A stretch of 13,177 bases of DNA from Thiobacillus sp. (GTDB lineage Bacteria; Pseudomonadota; Gammaproteobacteria; Burkholderiales; Thiobacillaceae). Positions 1-6,470 of the stretch are shown piece after piece. Numbering within the stretch: the first letter of the stretch is position 1; each line of letters starts with the position of its first letter. The notes beneath the pieces were generated by a model. That model searched no databases and was not told the origin of the DNA. It worked only from the letters and a program-made list of their open reading frames with translations. The stretch lies in the NCBI GenBank assembly GCA_018780025.1, contig JADMKH010000196.1:1-13177 (forward strand), in the 5' to 3' direction. The position numbers and the translations under genes are program-made.

Positions 1-702
1 AGCATTTTCGTCAACCCGCTGCAGTTCGGCGCCGGCGAGGATTTCGAGCGTTATCCGCACACGCTGGATGCCGATTGCGAAAAGCTGGCCGCAGCAGGCT
101 GCGATATCGTGTTTGCGCCCGCGGTGGCCGAGGTCTACCCCGTGCCGCAAACCTTTACCGCCCGCCCGCCCGACAGCCTGGCGCAGGATTTGTGCGGCGC
201 ATTCCGCCCCGGCCATTTCAGCGGCGTCGCCACAGTGGTGCTGAAGCTCTTCAACCTGGTGCAGCCGAAAGTGGCCGTGTTCGGCAAGAAGGATTTCCAG
301 CAGTTGCTGGTTATTCGCGAACTGGTCCGGCAATTCAACCTGCCGATGGAAATTCTGGCGGGCGACACCCTGCGCGAAGCCAATGGCCTGGCCATGAGTT
401 CGCGCAATGGCTATCTCAGCGCATCCGAACGCGTCCAGGCGGCACAGTTACACAACCAGCTGGTCATCATCGTTGCGGCCATTCTGGCGGGAGCGCGCGA
501 TTTTGAGGCCTTGTGCGCCACCGCCAGCCGCCACCTGAAAATGGCAGGCTGGCGCGTCGATTATGTTGCGCTGCGAGACGCCACCACCCTGCAGCCTCCC
601 ACGCCCGGCAGCACCCGGCTTGTCGTACTGGGCGCGGCCTGGCTGGGCTCAACCCGACTGATCGACAACATCGATTTTTCCCTGTTGGGTAATTTGCCCT
701 GA
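1..702 (+). CDS. panC: Pantothenate synthetase (pantoate--beta-alanine ligase), 5'-truncated by the window edge
   Basis: PanC is the cytoplasmic ligase that activates pantoate with ATP and joins it to beta-alanine, the last step of pantothenate (vitamin B5) synthesis. The frame is open from base 1, giving 233 visible residues. The family is usually about 280 residues, so roughly 45 N-terminal residues, including the HIGH-like nucleotide motif, lie outside the window. Family signatures are visible in order: FVNPLQFG at the left edge, RPGHFSGVATVV, FGKKDFQQL and the SSRNGYLS loop (the KMSKS-equivalent region), then AAWLGSTRLIDNI at the C-terminus. The usual acidic residue before GLAMSSRN is Asn here (REANGLAM), a small departure. 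panD follows after 40 bp, so the two are probably co-transcribed, and PanD supplies the beta-alanine substrate. Identification is very secure; the start cannot be seen. Confidence 0.96.
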   Translation, partial: SIFVNPLQFGAGEDFERYPHTLDADCEKLAAAGCDIVFAPAVAEVYPVPQTFTARPPDSLAQDLCGAFRPGHFSGVATVVLKLFNLVQPKVAVFGKKDFQQLLVIRELVRQFNLPMEILAGDTLREANGLAMSSRNGYLSASERVQAAQLHNQLVIIVAAILAGARDFEALCATASRHLKMAGWRVDYVALRDATTLQPPTPGSTRLVVLGAAWLGSTRLIDNIDFSLLGNLP

Positions 703-742
703 AGTTTTATAATGGCTGTCCATTTTTCGTGAGGGCACCGTC

Positions 743-1123
743 ATGCAAAGAACGATGCTCAAGTCCAAGCTTCATCGGGCAACCGTCACCCATTCCGAAC
801 TGCACTACGAAGGTTCGTGTGCCATCGATGACGCACTGCTGGACGCTGCAAATATCCACGAATACGAGCAGATCCAGATTTACAACGTCACCAACGGCGA
901 GCGATTCACCACCTATGCCATTCGTGCAGCACACGGATCGGGCATTATTTCGGTGAACGGCGCGGCTGCGCATAAAGCCAATCCAGGCGACCTCATCATC
1001 ATCGCTACCTACGCGGTCTACAACGAACTGGAACTGGCGAGATATGAACCGGAGCTGGTCTACATCGGCGAAGGCAACTGCATCCTCGACACCCGCCACG
1101 CCATTCCGGTGCAGGCGGCGTAA
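743..1123 (+). CDS. panD: Aspartate 1-decarboxylase, pyruvoyl-dependent proenzyme
   Basis: PanD decarboxylates L-aspartate to beta-alanine for pantothenate synthesis. The 126-residue product has the family's normal length. It starts MQRTMLKSKLHRATVTH, matching known PanD N-termini, which fixes the ATG, and a GAGGG ribosome site lies at 731-735. The self-processing site is visible as YEGSC: cleavage between Gly24 and Ser25 turns Ser25 into the pyruvoyl cofactor. Lys9, Arg54 and Tyr58, known to act in substrate binding or catalysis in the E. coli enzyme, are all in place (NVTNGERFTTY). SVNGAAAHKANPGD is the conserved core. The gene sits 40 bp behind panC and is followed within 10 bp by a strong terminator, so it ends a pan transcription unit. 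A panZ maturation partner is not visible here. Confidence 0.97.
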   Translation: MQRTMLKSKLHRATVTHSELHYEGSCAIDDALLDAANIHEYEQIQIYNVTNGERFTTYAIRAAHGSGIISVNGAAAHKANPGDLIIIATYAVYNELELARYEPELVYIGEGNCILDTRHAIPVQAA

Positions 1124-1132
1124 CGCCGCCAC

Positions 1133-1170
1133 CCAATAAAAAAGCCGGGCTTTTCCGGCTTTTTTATTGG
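1133..1170. terminator. Strong intrinsic terminator after panD, probably bidirectional
   Basis: A perfect 16-bp inverted repeat (1133-1148 with 1155-1170) surrounds a 6-nt loop. The GC-rich tip GCCGG/CCGGC is flanked by A6 on the left and T6 on the right (1160-1165), so either strand yields a GC hairpin followed by a U-run. It begins 9 bp after the panD stop and should end the panC-panD transcript. It would also stop leftward transcription from the region beyond. Confidence 0.9.
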
Positions 1171-1360
1171 CTCTTTCAGCGTTGCGCGTTGTTCCTTGCA
1201 ATAACCCTGGAAACACGGGCCGGCAGTAGGTCGGGCACACCTTCCCGACGCAACGGACGGCGGCCAGCTGAGTGTCGGCAAAGTCCGGCTTACCGTCCCT
1301 GCGGGACATATGTTGCCGACCTACGGCTGGCTATTGCCAACAGCTAACGGTGAAAGAGCC
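1169..1360. repeat. Large imperfect palindromic intergenic element
   Basis: The ends are a perfect 10-bp inverted repeat, GGCTCTTTCA at 1169-1178 and TGAAAGAGCC at 1351-1360. Inside lie matching arms: TTGCAATAACC (1196-1206) against GGCTATTGCCAA (1329-1340), and GTAGGTCGG (1226-1234) against CCGACCTAC (1316-1324). The centre holds two more small palindromes, TCGGG...CCCGA (1231-1248) and GTCCCTGCGGGAC (1295-1307). No protein can be assigned here. The structure suggests a REP/MITE-type non-autonomous repeat or a large RNA hairpin. It abuts the panD terminator, sharing two bases with it. No clear target-site duplication was recognised. Confidence 0.6.
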
Positions 1361-1468
1361 ATTTTTATTGGCATCAAGAATCGGCAGTTGAAGCGATATT
1401 TCCTGGCTGCCGGCTATTGGCTAACGAAGATCGGATTGGGTATCTCTGACCGGAAACGCTGAACAAAT

Positions 1469-1531
1469 CGTCACTCCGGAAAAAACCGGGGACCTCAGGT
1501 TTTAATGGATTCCTGCACTTGCCGGAATAAC
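1469..1531. repeat. Degenerate copy of a proteobacterial palindromic intergenic repeat
   Basis: The segment runs CGTCACTCCGG (1469-1479) ... TGGATTCCTGC (1506-1516) ... GCCGGAATAAC (1521-1531). This is a worn version of the common palindrome whose arms read like GTCATTCCGGC and GCCGGAATGAC around a TGGATTCC core; the outer arms pair at about 8 of 10 positions. The match to that family is from memory of the pattern and was not searched. It carries no ORF. Confidence 0.45.
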
Positions 1532-1636
1532 AAAACTCCTATCGAAACAAGCACCTACCCTGACGGCAAACTGGGTAGATCAGGTGGGTATTTTTACGTT
1601 CTGTCCAAAGGTCTTACCCACATCGCCAGAATGAAA

Positions 1637-1750
1637 CTATTTTGACTTTTTGACGGGGCGTCCTGTCTTGATGACTTCCAGACGACGTACCGCAGCAACC
1701 ACCGAGGCGTCACTCAGATTCGCCAGATTCGCAAACGAGCTTGGCTGTTC
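1637..1750 (-). pseudogene. Possible coding remnant downstream of the small minus-strand gene
   Basis: On the minus strand a frame is open from just below a TAA (1751-1753) to a TAG (1637-1639). It encodes 37 residues whose composition looks protein-like (contains SDASVVAAVRRLEVIK, then a basic GRPVKKSK tail). It has no ATG, GTG or TTG and no ribosome site. It lies in a different frame just beyond the end of the gene at 1771-2040. It could be the decayed end of a longer protein, or chance. No function can be given. Confidence 0.25.
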
Positions 1751-1770
1751 TTACCTCAAGTACACCCCTG

Positions 1771-2040
1771 TTACATAACGATGCGTTCGCCCTCGGGCTT
1801 GCGGCAGCTGGCTACTTGGCTTTCGTTTTTTTTCCTTATTTCAGCCATCTTCTTTCGCCATTCACCCAAATCTTCATTCTCTATCTCAAGCTGTATTGCC
1901 ACAACTTCCAGCGCAGTTATTTTTCCGTTTTCCAGTCTGCGCATTAATTTTGATCGCGTTCTCGACAGCAAACGCTCGGTTTCCTCCTCGCTCAAAAGCC
2001 TGGCTTTTTCGAGGTACTCGTCAAAAGTCGTCTTTCTCAT
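1771..2040 (-). CDS. Small charged helical protein, function unknown
   Basis: This 89-residue protein is not assigned to a named family. It is rich in Lys, Arg and Glu and is predicted by eye to be mostly helical: MRKTTFDEYLEKARLLSEEE, then RTRSKLMRRLENGKITALEVV, then a Glu/Lys-rich stretch around EWRKKMAEIRKKNE that could form a coiled coil. There is no signal peptide or membrane segment. The ATG at 2038-2040 is supported by an AAGGAT ribosome site 9-14 bases upstream on the minus strand, and a TATAGAT-like -10 lies further up. It stands alone, opposite in direction to the PAS gene to its right. A role in binding nucleic acid or a partner protein is only a guess from its charge. It is convincing as a gene because of its start signals and codon pattern. 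Confidence 0.6.
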   Translation of the reverse strand: MRKTTFDEYLEKARLLSEEETERLLSRTRSKLMRRLENGKITALEVVAIQLEIENEDLGEWRKKMAEIRKKNESQVASCRKPEGERIVM

Positions 2041-2179
2041 CGCAATTCATCCTTGGTGTTTTGAAAACTTGAGCCTAAATCTATACCGATATTCGTTTAC
2101 CTTGCTACCTCAGTCAGCGTTGCTGACCTTTCGAATGCACACAAAATTCATTTTTCTGTCACGGATTGTTTATTTTACG

Positions 2180-2213
2180 GGGTCAGGATTGTAGACCCTC
2201 GGGAGCATTCCCG
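2180..2213 (+). promoter_or_regulatory. Two small hairpins ahead of the PAS gene
   Basis: Upstream of the PAS gene are GGGTC...GACCC (about 2181-2199) and CGGGA-GCAT-TCCCG (about 2200-2213). They could be a leader hairpin pair or an operator. No convincing -35/-10 pair was recognised around them, so the reading is weak. Confidence 0.25.
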
Positions 2214-2236
2214 GCCGATAACGGAAGCAGTCCATC

Positions 2237-2668
2237 ATGGCGACAGCAAACAGCCTGCAGATGAAATTTCCTCAAGTGAACACGCATGCTATATCCGGCG
2301 TTCCCGATGCTGGAAAGATCGATCTGGCGGTGCTCACGCTCAATGACCTGGGCGTGATCCGCGACTGCAGCCGCACTTGTGAACAGGTGTTTGGCTACCT
2401 GCCAGAGGAGCTGGCGGGCCATCATGTTTCCATGCTCCTTCCGCAGCTACCGGACACCGAACTGGTGCAGGAAGGCCGCATCAACTCACGGCTGGCCCAT
2501 CTCTGCCACTGTGCCTTTTCCTTTCAGGCCCGGCGCCGCGATGGCCGGTGCTTCGCCAGCGAGCTGTTCATCAACCTCCTCGGCAGCCACAACGTGGTCA
2601 TCCTTGTGCGCAGTCTCGAAGCTTCGATATTGAACGGCGGCACATTTGCCACCCTGCCTGTCCGCTAG
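2237..2668 (+). CDS. Stand-alone PAS-domain protein
   Basis: The 143-residue soluble protein is essentially one PAS sensory domain (about residues 28-128). Typical PAS features are visible: VLTLNDLGVIRDCSRTCEQV, the FGYLPEELAGH helix, VSMLLPQLPD, and a C-terminal sheet FQARRRDGRCFASELFINLL ending in VVILVRS. No kinase, GGDEF, HTH or other output domain is attached, so it must act through a partner or as a ligand or redox binder. Four cysteines sit in two close pairs, Cys44/Cys48 and Cys90/Cys92, with His88 and His91 beside the second pair, which could point to metal or redox sensing (inference). The ATG has a weak GGAAG site at 2223-2227. Neighbours are an unrelated minus-strand gene and a gene-free stretch, so context does not name the partner. 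Confidence 0.8.
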   Translation: MATANSLQMKFPQVNTHAISGVPDAGKIDLAVLTLNDLGVIRDCSRTCEQVFGYLPEELAGHHVSMLLPQLPDTELVQEGRINSRLAHLCHCAFSFQARRRDGRCFASELFINLLGSHNVVILVRSLEASILNGGTFATLPVR

Positions 2669-3184
2669 CAGCAACCCATCTACAGCCTGCAACACAGTTC
2701 ATCCCGATTGGGCTCGCGCGGACGCACGATCAGGCGCGAGGCCTCGATCAACCATCGACTGATATCGGCCCAAAGCCCTAAAAACCGCATTTCAATCGGT
2801 TCGGAAGTTTTCCAGGAGAGCAGGGGCGATTTCAGGAGAGGATGTTTGTTTCAAAGAAAAACAGCACGGGTGCCAACGAAAAATCAGCGGCGATAAATCG
2901 TCACAACCTCTTGTCGAAAATGCCTACTCACCCTTTCGACCCGTTGCAGGCATACGAACCTCAACCTGACCTACGTCTGAAATCAGCAGTAGAACCGCCA
3001 TCCAAACATTAGAGGCGGATGCCGGGTCATCGGCCGAAGCGGGTATTGGCTGCTTCGGAAAGCAGACGTTTAACGAACCCTTAACCGACGGTCCACTAGG
3101 TCGAGGAGATTGTTGGACTTATAGGCAACACGACAGACATCCAGAAATGAAATAATTGGCCGAACCTGTCAGATACACGGGCTG
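2669..3184. other. Gene-poor stretch between the PAS gene and the regulator gene
   Basis: Across these 516 bases no convincing gene was found. It contains one weak small ORF at 2842-3012 and a 7-bp hairpin, CCGAAGC (3034-3040) with GCTTCGG (3052-3058), around an 11-nt loop. No T-run follows the hairpin on either strand, so it is not a standard terminator for the leftward gene that ends at 3185. The hairpin region reads like a repeated intergenic motif, but this was not verified. Confidence 0.5.
2842..3012 (+). CDS. Doubtful small ORF, 56 residues
   Basis: An ATG directly after a good Shine-Dalgarno-like AGGAGAGG (2834-2841) opens a 56-codon frame ending in TAG. The product begins MFVSKKNSTGANEKS, is polar and proline-rich near its C-terminus, and has no signal peptide, membrane segment or recognised domain. 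The spacing between AGGAG and ATG is only 3 bases, shorter than ideal. It is listed because of the ribosome site; it may well be chance. Confidence 0.2.
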   Translation: MFVSKKNSTGANEKSAAINRHNLLSKMPTHPFDPLQAYEPQPDLRLKSAVEPPSKH

Positions 3185-6100
3185 TCAACGGAGGTGGAGC
3201 CGTGCCTCAAGCCCCGAAAACTCCAGACTCTTTTCGATTTCCTCCGCAATCGCGCGTGCCTTGGCACTGTGGTGCTGCGCGGCGCTACGCTGGCCCTGCG
3301 CGGCAAGTGTGCGGGCCAGCGCGGCTTGTACGTCCATCTGCAGCCGCACACGGCCGACATTCTCTGCGAGTTCAGCGGCGCGGGACAACTCTGCCTGTGC
3401 AGCCACATAATTTTTCTCCACAAACAGCGCTTCACCGCGCCAGCGCCGCGCGGCCGCCTCGAGTTCGCGCAGGACGTTCGGTTCGGCGATTGCGAGCAGT
3501 TCGTCACCATACGCGCGGCAGCGACTCGCATCCCCTGCCGTGAGGGTGATCTCTGCAAGTCCGTCGAGACACCGGACCAACATATAGCGCTCCGACGTGC
3601 GCCGCGTTTGTTCGAGTGTGGTCTGCAGCGCGGATGTTTCGACCTGTTGCCCGAGTCGTGACCGCGCGACCGCAAGGTGCGTGTCGATCGTGGCGCGCCA
3701 GAACAGGATGCCGGTGTCGTGCCCGAGCGTGCGTCCGCGCTCCAGTTGTTCGACCACTTGTTCGTTCAGGCCGAGATCAAGCAGGAGAAGGCCGATGAAA
3801 TCGTAGGCGATGAACTGATAGCGCACCTGCCGGATACTTTCGAGTTCGTGCAGGGTGTTTTGAATACTGGTCCACGCCTCACCGTAGTGGCCTGTGCATG
3901 CCCGGGCATGGTCGAGACCGAGCAGGGTCGGTCCCATGTGCCACTGCAGATCGGCGGAACGCGCGATGTCGAGTGCCGACTCGAAGTTCGCCATGGCTCG
4001 GGGGTAGTCGCCGAACCCTTTGGTACCGAGGCAGGCATGGCCAATCATCATCAGGTTTTCGGACTCGTAGCTCTTGTCGCCGATGCCGCGAGCCAGTTCG
4101 AGCGACTGGGTATAGCACGCGATCGCCGATGCAGGCTCTGCGTTCGCGAAGTGCGCCTCGCCGCGGCCATGGTAAGCCTGCACCGCGACGAGATCGGTGA
4201 AGCCCGTGCGCTCGCATATCTCGATCGCCTGCTGGTGGAATCCGATCGCCTGATCGTTTTTCCCGGTACTCCACGCGACCGTTCCAAGGTGATAGAGAGT
4301 GTCGGCGGCGTGATGTTCATCGTGCATTGCGTTGGACTCCTCCAGCGCTTCGGTGAGGCATTCGGTCGCCTCTTCATATTGGTCTGCACGCCGATAGGCC
4401 ATGCCCAACTGGATCAGCGCATCTCGCGTTTTTTCACGCTCGCCGCCGGCACGCAACGCATCGATTACGCGGCGGATATCGGCAACGGCGCCTTGCGTCT
4501 GCCCGGCCTGTGCGCGCGCTGCGCCCCGCTGTTTGTAGATAGCCAGGCGTTGGTGCGCGTCCACTGACTCCGGGTTCGACTCGGATAATGCGACTGCGCG
4601 ATCCAGCCAGTGCAAGGCATCGCGCATGGCGAACAGTGCCTGAGAATGTTCGGCGGCCAGAATCAGATTGTCGAGCGCCTTTGACCAGATTTGCGCGCGT
4701 TCGTAGTGGCCAGCCAGCTGGGCGACACGTTCATGCATGGAGCCTTCACCACGACGTTCCAGCGATTCGGCCACAGACTGATGCAGCAGTTTGCGCCGTG
4801 CGCCACCGATGTCTCGGTAGACCACTTCGCGCAGCTTGTCGTGGCTGAAATCGTAGATACCCCCTTCGGGTTCTTCATGCAGAAGATGGCGTTTGACGAG
4901 CGCCTCTACCGCGTCGAGCAGGTGTGCCTCAGGTTCGTTCGTCACATCAAGCAGCGTGTCAAAGTCGAAGCGCCGGCCGAGGACCGCGGCCGTTTCGAGT
5001 ACCGGCCGGATCGCTTTGGGCACATGCGTGAGACGCACGCGCACCGCGGCACGCAACGCGTCCGGGAGCAAGCCCGGTGCGCCGCGCACGCGCGTTTCCA
5101 GTCGCGTCTCGCCTTCGCTCAGAGATTGCAGGATCGACATCAGGAAGAACGGATTGCCTTCGGTTTCGCGGTGCAGGCGTTCGGCCAGGCCATGTGCATC
5201 GAGGTTCGCATCGGCGAGTGCCGCGACAAGGCTCTCGGTGTCGGCATACCCGAGTCGGGCGAGGGGTACACGGCGCGCGTCGGTGTCGCGCCGCAGGCTT
5301 TCGACCATCTGCGCAAACCGCTCGTCACTGTCGACGGCTTCATCACGAAAGGTGTAGATCACGAGCATCGAACGCTGCGCGGCTTGCCGTGCAAGGAAAT
5401 GCAGCACTTGCGCGCTGGCGTCGTCGGCCCACTGGATATCGTCCACCATGAGCACAAACGGGCGCCCGCCTCGCGAGGCTTCCAGTAACTGATCCACGGC
5501 ACGGGACAGCCGTGCCTGCCGTGCCTCGGGGAAATCGTTCGACAACTGGGGCAGGTCAGGACAACGTTCACTCACCTCGGGTACCAGTGCTGCGAGCTCG
5601 GCGAGCGATACGGGTGACAGGGTGCGCAGCGTGTCGGCCGGGATGCGGTCGAGTGCGCGCGTAATGAGGTCTACCACGGGCTGGTACGGCATGGCGCGCT
5701 CGATCTCGTAGCAGTTCGTAGAGAGCGTGGGCAAATCCAGCGCGTGTGTATAGCGCACAAGCTCACACAGCAGCCGGCTCTTGCCGATTCCCGGTTCGCC
5801 ATCGATGAGGACGGTGTAGCCGGTACCTGCGGTGAGCCGCGCGACGAGTCCGATGAGGAGACCGTACTCCCTGTTGCGGCCGACGAATGGAGGGGTATCG
5901 CTCGCGATGCAGACGGGCGAGTCAGACGGGGAAAGGATCGATGCGTCTGATACGTCAGCACGCGTGTCGGTACCGATGGGCCCGGGATCCAGTCGCATAA
6001 GGTGGGTGGGGTGCAGCGCACGGGCCGCATTGAGGAAATCGCGTTGCTCGTCTTCAGGGATGGCAAGCGCCGTGGCAAGGCGTTCAGCCAGCCGCCGCGA

Positions 6101-6241
6101 GGGACGACGCTCGTCGGCCTCTATTTTCCGGATGGTGAAACCGGAGCAACAGACCTTCTGGGCGAGCGCACCCTGTGTGAGATCCAGTGCCTTGCGCCGC
6201 CGCCGTAGCCAGTAGCCAAACGAATCCGTCCTGTCTTGCAC
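3185..6241 (-). CDS. XRE-type HTH / STAND-like ATPase / TPR-repeat regulator
   Basis: With the GTG start at 6241 the protein has 1018 residues. Residues about 5-55 form an XRE helix-turn-helix (YWLRRRRKALDLTQ, then FTIRKIEADERRPS). An AAA_16/STAND-type NTPase follows: FVGRNREYG near 121, Walker A GEPGIGKSRL at about 148-157, Walker B FVLMVDDIQWAD near 262-273 and the ETEGNPFF motif near 359-366, typical of MalT-like STAND ATPases. YDFSHDKLREVVY near 463 closes that module. From about 510 to the end are helical TPR-like repeats. Such proteins are usually ATP-controlled switches in which the TPR part senses a ligand or partner and the HTH binds DNA. The frame stays open to an ATG at 6529, but that would overlap the divergent methyltransferase; an ATG at 6352 has no ribosome site. 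GTG 6241 puts the HTH right at the N-terminus as in relatives. The family call is firm; target and signal are unknown. Confidence 0.88.
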   Translation of the reverse strand: MQDRTDSFGYWLRRRRKALDLTQGALAQKVCCSGFTIRKIEADERRPSRRLAERLATALAIPEDEQRDFLNAARALHPTHLMRLDPGPIGTDTRADVSDASILSPSDSPVCIASDTPPFVGRNREYGLLIGLVARLTAGTGYTVLIDGEPGIGKSRLLCELVRYTHALDLPTLSTNCYEIERAMPYQPVVDLITRALDRIPADTLRTLSPVSLAELAALVPEVSERCPDLPQLSNDFPEARQARLSRAVDQLLEASRGGRPFVLMVDDIQWADDASAQVLHFLARQAAQRSMLVIYTFRDEAVDSDERFAQMVESLRRDTDARRVPLARLGYADTESLVAALADANLDAHGLAERLHRETEGNPFFLMSILQSLSEGETRLETRVRGAPGLLPDALRAAVRVRLTHVPKAIRPVLETAAVLGRRFDFDTLLDVTNEPEAHLLDAVEALVKRHLLHEEPEGGIYDFSHDKLREVVYRDIGGARRKLLHQSVAESLERRGEGSMHERVAQLAGHYERAQIWSKALDNLILAAEHSQALFAMRDALHWLDRAVALSESNPESVDAHQRLAIYKQRGAARAQAGQTQGAVADIRRVIDALRAGGEREKTRDALIQLGMAYRRADQYEEATECLTEALEESNAMHDEHHAADTLYHLGTVAWSTGKNDQAIGFHQQAIEICERTGFTDLVAVQAYHGRGEAHFANAEPASAIACYTQSLELARGIGDKSYESENLMMIGHACLGTKGFGDYPRAMANFESALDIARSADLQWHMGPTLLGLDHARACTGHYGEAWTSIQNTLHELESIRQVRYQFIAYDFIGLLLLDLGLNEQVVEQLERGRTLGHDTGILFWRATIDTHLAVARSRLGQQVETSALQTTLEQTRRTSERYMLVRCLDGLAEITLTAGDASRCRAYGDELLAIAEPNVLRELEAAARRWRGEALFVEKNYVAAQAELSRAAELAENVGRVRLQMDVQAALARTLAAQGQRSAAQHHSAKARAIAEEIEKSLEFSGLEARLHLR

Positions 6242-6284
6242 GTCGTCCGGCCCCCCCGGCCCCTTGTGGTTTTCGACGACTCTG

Positions 6285-6293
6285 AGTCTAGCA
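6285..6293 (-). promoter_or_regulatory. Possible extended -10 element for the leftward regulator gene
   Basis: On the minus strand TGCTAGACT reads as an extended -10 (TGn plus TAGACT). It lies about 45 bases ahead of the GTG at 6241, giving a leader of roughly 37 nt. No good -35 hexamer lies at the right distance; the tandem 12-bp repeat occupies that place, as expected for an activator-dependent promoter. This is inference from pattern only. Confidence 0.3.
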
Positions 6294-6305
6294 GACTTGG
6301 TATTC

Positions 6306-6329
6306 GCTATTTGTCCCGCTATTTGTCCC
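6306..6329. repeat. Tandem 12-bp direct repeat in the divergent intergenic region, candidate operator
   Basis: GCTATTTGTCCC occurs twice head to tail (6306-6317 and 6318-6329), or GGGACAAATAGC twice on the minus strand, with a worn GCTTTGGG following. A 12-bp period places both copies on nearly the same face of the helix. It lies between the likely GTG start of the XRE regulator and the methyltransferase ATG, next to a possible extended -10. It is a natural candidate binding site for the XRE protein. If the longer regulator start were used, the repeat would instead encode AGQIAGQI. Confidence 0.55.
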
Positions 6330-6470
6330 GCTTTGGGTGACCCGACTTCCATGCCATTGGAGTGAAATGAGCACGTCGATAGGCCATCGCGATTTGCGAT
6401 ACCCACGATGCGCAACAGGACCGCGTTCACCACCCTGACGAGTCCTGACCCAAACATAAGGAGTCTTGCC

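Noticed and set aside
707..1309. Minus-strand open frame of 200 codons across panD
   Set aside because: It runs through panD and the strong terminator hairpin; panD is certain and this frame shows no domain.
1741..2194. Plus-strand frames over the small minus-strand gene
   Set aside because: Low-complexity Ser/Phe-rich products antisense to a gene with a good ribosome site; no start signals.
2708..2896. Plus-strand ORF of 62 codons
   Set aside because: No ribosome site, Arg-rich product without motif; the overlapping 2842-3012 frame has the better start signal and even that is doubtful.
3677..4567. Long plus-strand open frame of 296 codons
   Set aside because: It lies wholly antisense to the TPR-encoding part of the regulator gene, whose domains are clear; the product shows no recognisable motif. 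It is a GC-codon shadow.
4691..5488. Plus-strand open frame of 265 codons
   Set aside because: Antisense to the ATPase part of the regulator gene. No ribosome site or domain; shadow frame.
6306..6329. Start of a CRISPR array
   Set aside because: Only two 12-bp copies directly abutting, with no spacers.
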